Shown: positions 36,628 to 43,973 of the stretch, in pieces | Layout of the letters: each line of letters opens with the position of its first letter | Position numbering within the stretch: the first letter of the stretch is position 1 | Source: a virus | Strand: one strand, 5' to 3' | Virus record (IMG/VR): IMGVR_UViG_3300044691_000477 | Location: 64,001 to 107,973 of that record | DNA length: 43,973 nt | The notes under the pieces: generated by a model | What the model was told of the DNA's origin: nothing | Seen by the model: only the letters and a program-made list of their open reading frames with translations | Database searches by the model: none | Position numbers and translations under genes: made by a program

Positions 36628-38775
36628 TCAGAAGTTCTGGGAGACCACGATGCCGATCCACCCGCCCCCACCGTCGGAGATGAACTCGTAGACGTCCCCC
36701 TTGTTGGCGGTCGAAGTCTGGGTCGGAGCAGACCCACCAGCCCAGAGGATCGAACCGCTCGGAGTTGCGAAGGCCCTTGTCCAACCACCCGTACCGTCCT
36801 GGATCACCACGACGTAGAGCCGCTTGCTCTGCGGCGTACTCGCAGCCGCGGGAGCAGGCAAGGTGATCGTCGTGTTGGCGTTGAGCACGATGCGCGTCAG
36901 CGTGATGCCAGTCGTTACCGGGTCCTGAATGCTCTGCGTCGATCCCGACGCCGACACCTGCGACGTCGGCTCTGAAGGACTCACGCCGAGTGTCCATGCC
37001 AACGTGCCGGGGTTGAGCGCTACGAAGTTGTCAATGGTGGTGACTTGCCCACTCGACCCGTTTCCGAGAGCGGCACCTGCCGAGGTGTTCGTTCGTGCAT
37101 TGGTCGTTTGGTAGGTAGCAAGAACAGATCCGTTCACCCTGACTGTAATAAGACCGTTGGCGTCGATGTTGGCGGCATAAACACCGCTCGAGGCGGCGAC
37201 GCTCGACAGGGTGGCGATCTTGGAGCCGTTTTCCCAGACCGTGACGCCCTTATCACCGCTAACGCTCCACGGGTCAATCTTGATGTGGTAGCCGACCGTT
37301 GATCCAGTGGAAGTGCAACGCAACGCCAATCGCGCCTCATTACCTGTTGTACCGCTGAAAGCCACATCAGCCTGCACACTCTGCGCGAGTGAGGCGAGTG
37401 GGACAACGAACCCAGCCAAACCGCCAGAGCCGTCCTGGTACAGGTGGTTGGTGTTGATGGTCGGCACGGCCAGACCAGCCAACTGCACGTAGGTATAACC
37501 ACCTGATTCAGTGGTACTTCCGACGATCGTGCCATTGGCGCGCGTGTAAGTATCAGTTGCTGTCGCACCACCCGCTACACCTGTCAGTACATAATCCTTG
37601 CCAATCGAAGTGTCGAAGTGATGGTCCCCAGGGACCCGACCAGCAAAAGAGGGGAGACCAGATCCCTGCGTTGTGACAGATCCTGATGTCGGAATCCATA
37701 CGCCACTTGAAAGCACGTATTCCCGCTGGCCTTGGGTATCAAAGTGCAGATCACCGTCATTGCGAGACGCAGTGGTTGGAATACCAAACCCAATGGTGCT
37801 CTGCGGACCAGCAGCAACGGTGGGGGTCCAAGCCAACGTGCCTGGTGTGCCGGCCGCGAAGCTGTCGAAGTACGCGGTGCTTGGGTTGGAGCCGTTGAAC
37901 ACGGCGAAGGCATAGGTGCTCGCCGCTGCACCGCCACCAGTACCAGTGCCGTAGAGCGCGCCGTCGCGGTAGATGCTGAAGGTCGTTCCGACGACGCTGA
38001 ACTCCCATCGCCGTACTGTCCCGATCGTGTGTGCGAGGGCGTCGGTGACGACGAACTGTGTCGTGCCGCTGGGGTCCACCACGTTGAGTTGGTTGGCAGT
38101 ACCGCTGTGTGTGAACCTCCATCGTCCGCCACCGTTCCCTGATGTCGCACCGAGAATGAGAACGAACCCGTCGCTGCCGGCCTGGCGGAAGAAGTCGACG
38201 CCGACCGATCCTGTTCCGCTCAGCAGATCGACACCGATGCTGCCGGTACCAGGACCGGAGAACAGGTGGTTGCTGGTGATCGTGACGGTGCCACCCGTGA
38301 CGATGGTCTGGCCTGTCTCGAACGTCGACCCGAGAGAGCTGCGGTCGAAGGAGTCGAGGACCGACACCCCGCCGGCACCTGTCAGGATGTAGTCCTTCTT
38401 GGCCGTCGTGTCGAAGTGCCGGTCACCATTGATGCGCCCCGTGAACGACGGCAGACCACTGCTGGCCGAGTTCACCGACCCTGACGTGGTGACCCAGGCC
38501 GCACTGACCAGCGTGTATTCACGAAGGCTGAGTCGGTCAAAGTGCAGATCGCCGTCTGCACGGCCCGAAGTTGTCGGCAGCCCGAAGCCCGTCGTGCTCT
38601 GCGGCCCGGACACAAGCTGCACGAAGGTCAGCGTGCCGCTGATGTTCTGCACGACGTACTCGGTCGTGGTGGTGCCGACGACCAAGGTGTGCCGGTCCCC
38701 GACGGCGCGCTTGGTGGCCACAGGGTCGGGCAGGGTGCCACTGACGGTGTTGACGCTGCTCTTCAAGACGGTCAT
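36628..38775 (-). CDS. Tail fibre/adhesin with tandemly duplicated module, 715 aa
   Basis: The N-terminus (MTVLKSSVNT) attaches to a Gly/Thr/Ser-rich, all-beta protein. Residues 57-322 and 323-599 are a duplication: both begin GPQST-x-GFG, contain two GDxHFD units, run through a ~150-residue sandwich of concanavalin/LamG-like character (SFDRSSLGS..., YTRANGTIV...), and end PGTLAWT. The last ~115 residues form a C-terminal tip (TGGWTRAFATPSGSILWAGG). It is probably the receptor-binding component, with sugar-binding sandwiches. ATG 38775 follows the 121-aa gene. Confidence 0.75.
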   Translation of the reverse strand: MTVLKSSVNTVSGTLPDPVATKRAVGDRHTLVVGTTTTEYVVQNISGTLTFVQLVSGPQSTTGFGLPTTSGRADGDLHFDRLSLREYTLVSAAWVTTSGSVNSASSGLPSFTGRINGDRHFDTTAKKDYILTGAGGVSVLDSFDRSSLGSTFETGQTIVTGGTVTITSNHLFSGPGTGSIGVDLLSGTGSVGVDFFRQAGSDGFVLILGATSGNGGGRWRFTHSGTANQLNVVDPSGTTQFVVTDALAHTIGTVRRWEFSVVGTTFSIYRDGALYGTGTGGGAAASTYAFAVFNGSNPSTAYFDSFAAGTPGTLAWTPTVAAGPQSTIGFGIPTTASRNDGDLHFDTQGQREYVLSSGVWIPTSGSVTTQGSGLPSFAGRVPGDHHFDTSIGKDYVLTGVAGGATATDTYTRANGTIVGSTTESGGYTYVQLAGLAVPTINTNHLYQDGSGGLAGFVVPLASLAQSVQADVAFSGTTGNEARLALRCTSTGSTVGYHIKIDPWSVSGDKGVTVWENGSKIATLSSVAASSGVYAANIDANGLITVRVNGSVLATYQTTNARTNTSAGAALGNGSSGQVTTIDNFVALNPGTLAWTLGVSPSEPTSQVSASGSTQSIQDPVTTGITLTRIVLNANTTITLPAPAAASTPQSKRLYVVVIQDGTGGWTRAFATPSGSILWAGGSAPTQTSTANKGDVYEFISDGGGGWIGIVVSQNF

Positions 38776-38782
38776 GACATCC

Positions 38783-39148
38783 TCAGACGATGTAGTAGTT
38801 GGTGCCGTCTGAGTAGACGGTCAGGGCGTTGTACTGAGCGATGGGTTGGGTGGCCACCCCGTCGATGTTCCCACCCGCAGTCGCCAGCGTGGCGAGAGTG
38901 GCGTGGATGTTCTTCACTACGAAGTAGCGATCGGCCACCGTCGTGGCGTCAGGCAGCGTCTGTGTCAACGAGGCGCCGTTGGAGATCACCAGATAGTCGG
39001 AAGTGGTCAGGGCATAGTTGGCCGTCTTGGTGACGCCTGACATCCCACCGACTCGGTTGTGGAAGGCATGCAGCCCGGTGTCGTGGTCGGAAAGATGCTC
39101 GGCGGCGGTGTTGGCGACCGTCCGAGTCACCGACAATGGTGCGGCCAT
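38783..39148 (-). CDS. Small fibre-associated protein, 121 aa
   Basis: The N-terminal ~35 residues (TRTVANTAAEHLSDHDTGLH) are helical. The rest is a beta-rich head (YLVISNGASLTQTLPDATTV, RYFVVKNIHATLATLATAGG) like the repeated 'DGT...YYIV' ends of fibre proteins. ATG 39148 overlaps the stop of the 919-aa gene by one base (TGATG). Likely a fibre tip or chaperone-like companion of the adjacent adhesin. Confidence 0.62.
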   Translation of the reverse strand: MAAPLSVTRTVANTAAEHLSDHDTGLHAFHNRVGGMSGVTKTANYALTTSDYLVISNGASLTQTLPDATTVADRYFVVKNIHATLATLATAGGNIDGVATQPIAQYNALTVYSDGTNYYIV

Positions 39149-41907
39149 CAGTAGCCTCCTGCGTAGCCACCGGCATAGCCAGTGTCGTTGATGTTCCAGA
39201 CCTCACTGTGATCCTGGTGCACGGTGTGCAGGTCTCTCCAGAGCAGTGACAGATCGGCGTGCGGTCCGGCCAGCACGTTCCACTTCAGCCGCAAATCGGT
39301 GCGTGTCGAGAAGTCGGCTGATCGGTTGTACCAGTGGTAGATCTGCTCGCCAAAGATCCCGTAGAACACGACGTCGCGCACCGCGGTACGCAGCCCGCCA
39401 GGTGCCTGCACGAGCAACGTGAGTGTGTCGCCGACATTCGGGATGGCGAAGCTGCCCGTGCGGGTGATCCCGTCGGTGCCGATCTCTACGTACATGCCGG
39501 TCTGGTGCACGGGTCCGGTGCCTGAGTAGACGTAGTTGCTGTCGCTGACGTTGTTCAAGGTCCAGCCGTTGGTCGAGGACGGCGCATTGCTCCAGCCCCC
39601 AGATACGGTGTCGCTGGCCGGGGCCGCACCGAAACTCGTGAGCTGAAGTTGGTTCCACAGCAGATCCAGGTTGGCGCCGGCGGTACCAGACAAGTCGATG
39701 TCATTCCAGGGCAGCACCAGGTCAGCCGTGACCTTCTTGGCGGTGTCCCACTCGAGAGCCAGGTCGCTGTGCACCATGAGCGACTCGACGTTCCAGATCA
39801 GCCCGAGCGAGTTCGTGTTGTTGCCCTCAACGTTCCAGAGCAGCTCGAGCGACCGGCCTACAGGCGGCGGCGGGGGTGGCTCCCCGGTGTTGACGTCAAG
39901 GCCCTCGACCGCAGCAGGGCTGGCGTAGAGCGCGCTGACGGGCTGCGCGAACTCGAGCGAGAAGCACGAGCCGGTCGGTAGGAAGTCCCTGAGCAACGCG
40001 CGCAGCCGCTGGGTGCGTACCACCCGTTGGGTGTAGTGGTAGCTGCGGCTGGCGTACTGCAGCCCCTCCCAGATGTTGTCGAAGGTCTGCGAGGCGGTCG
40101 CGCCGTCGAAGTAGTCGACTGCCACGTTGCTACGGAACACGCCGATGCGTGTGTAGGACACCGCGTCTCCGACGCCGAAGCCCCCTTCGAAGCGAAGACC
40201 GAAGGCGATGATGACGATGTTGTCGCCGAACATGTCGGGCGGGATCTGGGCGGTGACGGCAGTCGTGGCGGGATCGACGTTGATGGCGCTAGTGGTATGC
40301 ACGGTCGAGGTGCCGTTGTTGTCATAGGCCACCATGACGAACCGTGCTGTGCGAGCGGTGGCGACATGCACCTCAGCGGACAGTGAGTAGCCAGTACCCG
40401 CCTTGTTCACGATTCGGTAGGTGCCTGGGAAGGCGTCTATGTTGGAATGGCTGCTGGTGGCGGTCGAGGTGAAAACTGTGCCATCGGTGGTGTCGTCGCC
40501 GGCGTTGCTGGTCCACCTCGACACCGTGTCGTCAGGGGCGGGCTGTGGGTAGACCATCTCATTGATCAGCTCGGCGCGAAGCTGGACGATGATCTCTCGA
40601 GCGCACTGCCAAGGCCGAAGTGCATTGCTCTCGTCGACCATGAACCCGACTGCGCGCAACTTCTCGTGTGCTGCGATGAAGCCCGACTGCGCTGTGATGA
40701 CAAGCGCTGCCTTGAGGTAGCGGGCGCCGAGGGGCGCTGTCAGGGTGAGGTAAGGGCGAGCGGTGTAGATGTTGGACAGGATCTGGTCAGCACCGTCGGT
40801 GTCATACCCGAGACTGCGGCCCTTGACGTCGAGCCAGGTGATGCGAATGCGCGCAGCGAGACTGCTGTCATCTCGAGGACCAGCAACGTACTGACTGGTG
40901 GTGTAGGTGCGCCCCTGCACGATAGGGATGGCGTACTGCAGCGCACCGTAGTTGTCTCCAGAGACACTGTGGTCCATGTCGATGATGGCGTCGACACGCC
41001 CGCCAGTCGCTGTGATGTCGAGGTAGCCGGGCAGGTCGATGGGAAGCGCGGCGTTGTTGCGGCGGGCTGCATAGGTGACCTTGGCGCTGCCGTCGACACC
41101 GTGCCAGCGTCCTTCGCTGCCCTTGGGGCCAGCGTCGAGGTCATCGAGGGCAAGGTTGTACCCGACGCGGACGCTGCAGTCCCAGCCGGTCACGGTGGAG
41201 GCGAGTTCACGGGTGCCTGGCAGAGTTCCTCTGATGCCGTAGAGGTGCACGGCGTTCGCGACCAGTCGTCGTTGTGCTCGGGCACCCAGTTGCGGCTCGA
41301 AACTCATCCCGACCTGGCGTGACAGCGCTGGCAGCAGAGTCATGCTGATGGTGCGGGCGTCGAGAGCGTGACGCAGCGCCTCGTATTCCGTACGCAGGAA
41401 GTCGAACTCGTTGCCGAACACCGACAGGAAGCGGTACAGGAAGGAGCTTGTCGTCGCCAACGCACCGGAGCCGAGTTGCTCGGTGTCGGCGGTCTTGAAG
41501 ATCTCGGGAAGTCGGTTGAACAGCCGGTCGGTGTACCCGAAGTCCTTCGGGACGAGTACTTCATCAGCGCCGGCCAGCCGCCAGATGCCTCGGGTGTCGA
41601 GGACGAACAAGGCGTAGTAGTAGAAGCGTCCGCTGGTGAGCGCGGTGTCCCCGACGACGTGAGTGTTGGTGGCGCCGATGGCGAAGGCTTCGGTCAGCAG
41701 CGTCACACCGTCATCGACGGAGACTGGCGTGCCGTTGCTGTTGCGGATCAGCCGCTGCTTGGTCCACGACCCACCTGGTACTCGCCAGTTCACCTCGACA
41801 GTGGAGTAGGACGTCGCGACCGCGGTGAAGGGCGTGGCGTCGAAGGCGTTGTTGACTACTTCGCCGTAGTAGTCCTTTCCATAGAGGGCCGCTCCGTACC
41901 TGCTCAT
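39148..41907 (-). CDS. Minor tail/baseplate protein (Tail_P2_I-like), 919 aa
   Basis: An FN3-like start (FTAVATSYSTVEVNWRVPGG) is followed by a region resembling the P2 gpI/Tail_P2_I family: RLFNRLPEIFKTAD, FLYRFLSVFGNEFDFLRTEY, LPALSRQVGMSF and RRLVANAVHLYGIRGT (about 135-245). Beta-rich domains continue to about residue 670. A Pro run (EPPPPPPVG) then leads into tandem LxLxWN-type units: LELLWNVEG, LGLIWNVES, LALEWDTAK, LVLPWNDID, LDLLWNQLQ, LRLKWNVLA, LSLLWRDLH, SEVWNIND. It ends YAGGYAGGY. Probably a tail-tip or baseplate component. Confidence 0.75.
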   Translation of the reverse strand: MSRYGAALYGKDYYGEVVNNAFDATPFTAVATSYSTVEVNWRVPGGSWTKQRLIRNSNGTPVSVDDGVTLLTEAFAIGATNTHVVGDTALTSGRFYYYALFVLDTRGIWRLAGADEVLVPKDFGYTDRLFNRLPEIFKTADTEQLGSGALATTSSFLYRFLSVFGNEFDFLRTEYEALRHALDARTISMTLLPALSRQVGMSFEPQLGARAQRRLVANAVHLYGIRGTLPGTRELASTVTGWDCSVRVGYNLALDDLDAGPKGSEGRWHGVDGSAKVTYAARRNNAALPIDLPGYLDITATGGRVDAIIDMDHSVSGDNYGALQYAIPIVQGRTYTTSQYVAGPRDDSSLAARIRITWLDVKGRSLGYDTDGADQILSNIYTARPYLTLTAPLGARYLKAALVITAQSGFIAAHEKLRAVGFMVDESNALRPWQCAREIIVQLRAELINEMVYPQPAPDDTVSRWTSNAGDDTTDGTVFTSTATSSHSNIDAFPGTYRIVNKAGTGYSLSAEVHVATARTARFVMVAYDNNGTSTVHTTSAINVDPATTAVTAQIPPDMFGDNIVIIAFGLRFEGGFGVGDAVSYTRIGVFRSNVAVDYFDGATASQTFDNIWEGLQYASRSYHYTQRVVRTQRLRALLRDFLPTGSCFSLEFAQPVSALYASPAAVEGLDVNTGEPPPPPPVGRSLELLWNVEGNNTNSLGLIWNVESLMVHSDLALEWDTAKKVTADLVLPWNDIDLSGTAGANLDLLWNQLQLTSFGAAPASDTVSGGWSNAPSSTNGWTLNNVSDSNYVYSGTGPVHQTGMYVEIGTDGITRTGSFAIPNVGDTLTLLVQAPGGLRTAVRDVVFYGIFGEQIYHWYNRSADFSTRTDLRLKWNVLAGPHADLSLLWRDLHTVHQDHSEVWNINDTGYAGGYAGGY

Positions 41908-41911
41908 GGCA

Positions 41912-42982
41912 TCAGCCCGGAATGCGCGTGAAGGTGGCGAACGTCGGCGTGGTGGAGGTGTGGCCGCGCAGGCTCAAAGTGGCCCCGCTGTTCTGCAGCA
42001 CCTCAGGCACGATGTAGTAGTTGAGACTGCCCGACAGACGTCCGACAAACACGACCGACAGCGCTTCGTCGTTGGGGTCCTGGTTGGCGTTCTTGATGAA
42101 CTCGGCCAGGGTGGACCCGGCTGTCGTCCTAATGCGTACGCCACGAACACCTGCATTAGAGGACCCTCCGGTGCCTTGCCAGGTCACCGTCACGGTCAGG
42201 CAGTAGATGTCAGAGACGCCGCTGAAGTCACTGTAGAAGCGCGTCTGCGGACCAGCGATCTCGACCAGGTGGTGCCCGTCTCCGTGTGTGGTCCCGTAGT
42301 CGTTGGTGAGGAATGACTGGTTGGGCAGGTAGAGGCTCTGGTAGGCAGAGCTGGTGACGTAGTTGCGAGAGGTGTTGTTCTGGAACTGCGCCTCGGCAGC
42401 CTTGAAGCGGTTCTCCAATGTCGTGACGCGGCTACCAAGAGACGTGTCGGCGCCTCCTCGTGACGAGGCTTCGCTGTTGATGGCCGCGATGCGGTTGGCG
42501 ATCTCGTTGTCGATTTGGGTCTGCAGGTCCCCTGAGGTGCTGCTCGAGCTGCCACCGAGGCTGCTGATCTGCGCCTGCAGCCCGTTGTCGGCATTGGTGC
42601 GGTTGGTGGTCTCGGTGTTGATGCTCGACGTCACCGTGGAGATGGCACTGGCCAGCGCGGTGACTGTAGCTGCGTTGTTGACGCCATCCGTCAGTGTCGA
42701 AAGCAGAGTGCCGAGACCACTCACCTGGGACTGGTTGATGGTGCCACCGGACATGAAGTAGCCAGCGATCTGGTTGAGCAGCACGTCCGCCGCAGCGAAG
42801 CGCTCCTTGACGGACGCGTAGGCGGTGGGGAAGACCGTGCTCAGGTGCGGATTGGTGCCCAGGATCGTTTGGAGGGCGGTGACCTCATCTTGCAGGTCAT
42901 CAACGTCGCCGGCCTCGACCACATCAGTGATGTCCTGCTTGACGGTGAACTGCTTGACGCTGGTGGGGTAGACGGCGGGCAT
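41912..42982 (-). CDS. Tail fibre protein with coiled-coil stalk, 356 aa
   Basis: The N-terminus (MPAVYPTSVKQFTVKQDITD ... GDVDDLQDEVTALQTILGTNP) is the recurring start of phage fibre proteins that attach to the tail. Residues ~105-205 are heptad-like Ala/Ser/Thr-rich coils (SLGGSSSSTSGDLQTQIDNE, SRVTTLENRFKAAEAQFQNN). The C-terminal ~140 residues are a beta head (YCLTVTVTWQGTG ... NYYIVPEVLQNSGATLSLRG). A trimeric fibre with a globular tip is the usual architecture. The stop lies 4 bases before the 919-aa start. Confidence 0.75.
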   Translation of the reverse strand: MPAVYPTSVKQFTVKQDITDVVEAGDVDDLQDEVTALQTILGTNPHLSTVFPTAYASVKERFAAADVLLNQIAGYFMSGGTINQSQVSGLGTLLSTLTDGVNNAATVTALASAISTVTSSINTETTNRTNADNGLQAQISSLGGSSSSTSGDLQTQIDNEIANRIAAINSEASSRGGADTSLGSRVTTLENRFKAAEAQFQNNTSRNYVTSSAYQSLYLPNQSFLTNDYGTTHGDGHHLVEIAGPQTRFYSDFSGVSDIYCLTVTVTWQGTGGSSNAGVRGVRIRTTAGSTLAEFIKNANQDPNDEALSVVFVGRLSGSLNYYIVPEVLQNSGATLSLRGHTSTTPTFATFTRIPG

Positions 42983-42993
42983 CTTCAGTCCTC

Positions 42994-43973
42994 TCAGAAG
43001 CTCGCGTGCACGGTGGTGCTGTTGGTGTCAGCCCCACTGCCAGCGTTGTTGCGTGCCTGGACATAGACGTCGACCCCGGTGAAGTCGTCGGCATCGGTGT
43101 ACTGCTGCGTGTAGTGGTAGGTGAACGTGCCTGGGCCGGTGTTGATGACGTTGGTGTCGGTGTAGCCAGTCGGCTGCCAGGTCGTGTGCACGGCCACCTG
43201 GTCAGTCGGTGCAGCGAGCGTGACAACGACGTCGAAGGTCACGGTGAACTCACTACTCACCGGCCCGGTGCGCGTCAGGTTCGTCACTGACAGCCCTGTT
43301 GGGAGTCCTGCTGGCGGGTGTCCGCCACTGCCCCCCGAGAGCGTCTGACGAACAGAAGACGCGCTGTATGGGCTGGCCACAGCACCACCGGAGAAGGCCG
43401 CGGCCTGGATCTCGTAGAACGCTGGTGTCCCACCGAAGGAGCTGCTCAGTGCCCTGGTGAGCGCCAGCGTGCCACCGACGGGCGCGCTTCCGATGCTCGA
43501 GGTGTAGAGCAGCGTGCCGCTGGAGTCGTAGACGAGCTCCTTGTAGATGACGTCAGTGGTGGTGCTGTCACTCGAGGTGTCGTGCACGGTCATCGACACA
43601 CTCGAGGTACCCGAGTCATAGGTGAAGGAGTCGAAGACTGGCGCGTTAGGTGCGCTCTGGGTGAAGCCACCGGACGTATAGAGCGGAACGTTGGCGATGG
43701 CGTGGTTACTCTCAGCGCCAAAGGAGCCGTCGTCCTCAATCACTTGCAGCCAGAACTCGATCTTGTCCGCGGCGCCTGGCACACCCTGACTGTTGACGTT
43801 GCGACTCGTGGTGCCGACGTACTGCGGGCCGCTGGCTTGCCCACCGCCGAGCACCGCGTTGCTCGAGTCGAGGAACCTGTAGTTGAAACGCCATGCTGTC
43901 GTCGGCGGGTTGGCAGGCGTCGTCCAGTTGACCACGCCGTAGGTGATCGTCGCTCGGTCCGAACCGCCGTCGG
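42994..43973 (-). CDS. FN3-type tail protein, 5'-truncated by window edge
   Basis: The frame is open to the last base, so the N-terminus is outside. The visible ~325 residues are all-beta and Ser/Thr/Gly-rich with at least two fibronectin type III-like repeats: APNAPVFDSFTYDSGTSSVS ... FYEIQAAAF, and LPTGLSVTNLTRTGPVSSEF ... DVYVQARNNAGSGA. Such repeats build tail-tip and fibre proteins and may bind host surface sugars. The gene leads the tail-fibre group in transcription order. Confidence 0.7.
   Translation of the reverse strand, partial: DGGSDRATITYGVVNWTTPANPPTTAWRFNYRFLDSSNAVLGGGQASGPQYVGTTSRNVNSQGVPGAADKIEFWLQVIEDDGSFGAESNHAIANVPLYTSGGFTQSAPNAPVFDSFTYDSGTSSVSMTVHDTSSDSTTTDVIYKELVYDSSGTLLYTSSIGSAPVGGTLALTRALSSSFGGTPAFYEIQAAAFSGGAVASPYSASSVRQTLSGGSGGHPPAGLPTGLSVTNLTRTGPVSSEFTVTFDVVVTLAAPTDQVAVHTTWQPTGYTDTNVINTGPGTFTYHYTQQYTDADDFTGVDVYVQARNNAGSGADTNSTTVHASF

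Noticed and set aside
39148-39900. Repeats in the tail gene as a CRISPR-like or DNA-level array
   Set aside because: The repetition is at protein level (LxLxWN) with divergent codons; no conserved repeat-spacer DNA structure.
1-43973. Frequent CTCGAG hexamers
   Set aside because: They appear mostly inside genes as Leu-Glu or Ser-Ser/Arg codon pairs of a GC-rich genome; I cannot show enrichment without counting statistics.
1-43973. Integrase, repressor, reverse transcriptase/DGR, CRISPR or toxin-antitoxin genes
   Set aside because: None of the proteins examined carries the motifs of these families, so lifestyle is left open.

Overview
The window reads as a block of a GC-rich, tailed double-stranded DNA phage of an actinobacterial host. 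Evidence for the host: a WhiB-type regulator (a family confined to Actinobacteria and their phages), frequent GTG starts, ThyX, and WhiB, RyR-domain and SpoVS-like genes of the kind carried by actinophages. Almost every gene lies on the minus strand and is read from high to low coordinates. They are packed with 1-, 4- or 8-nt stop/start overlaps (TGATG, GTGA/ATGA, (A/G)TGGCTGA), which implies long, translationally coupled operons. One gene (23675-24277) lies on the plus strand, with its own divergent promoter and a bidirectional terminator. No integrase, repressor, terminase, portal or capsid gene is visible here, so lifestyle and taxonomic rank cannot be settled. The gene at position 1 (ThyX) and the gene at 43973 (FN3-type tail protein) run off the window.

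Layout in the direction of transcription. 43973-36056: tail tip and fibre genes (FN3 protein, coiled-coil fibre, 919-aa Tail_P2_I-like protein with LxLxWN repeats, small fibre protein, 715-aa adhesin with a tandem duplication, and a 181-aa tail protein). 36000-35228: two membrane proteins (holin candidates) closed by a strong hairpin. 35182-34233: a hypothetical gene and a ParB-like protein. 34138-24411: early and replication block (C5 DNA methyltransferase, AT-hook-like protein, winged-helix protein, DnaC-like loader, HAD-like protein, DnaB-like helicase, CHC2/Toprim primase, SNF2-family ATPase). 24277-23675: the lone plus-strand gene. 23555-18237: a 474-aa protein, a MerR-like protein, an SSB-like protein with a long RS/RG-rich tail, and small genes. 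18240-15427: family A DNA polymerase with an intein. 15403-8480: zinc-ribbon protein, RecA, membrane protein, HNH endonuclease, PD-(D/E)XK-like protein, WhiB, Cas4-like nuclease, RusA resolvase, SpoVS-like protein. 8417-3863: small and medium genes of unknown role around a 609-aa protein. 3831-1: endolysin, three predicted exported proteins (HNH nuclease-like, papain-like protease, barrel-fold lipoprotein), RyR-domain protein and ThyX.

The most unusual object is inside the polymerase gene. A complete-looking class 1 intein (16228-17058) stays open in the polymerase frame. The recognisable HNH homing endonuclease is not in that frame: it is a separate ORF (16251-16793) with its own Shine-Dalgarno sequence, start and stop, in the +1 frame, so the splicing frame across it is low-complexity overprint. 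Other signals worth following: a shared N-terminal peptide MT-x-h-(K/R)RR on at least six otherwise unrelated proteins; a GTTGTACAAC-type element in the main promoter regions; an identical leader in front of two distant genes; an in-frame internal ribosome-binding site in the plus-strand gene; five copies of a GDxHFD motif in the 715-aa adhesin; and a 14-residue insert in the ThyX signature.
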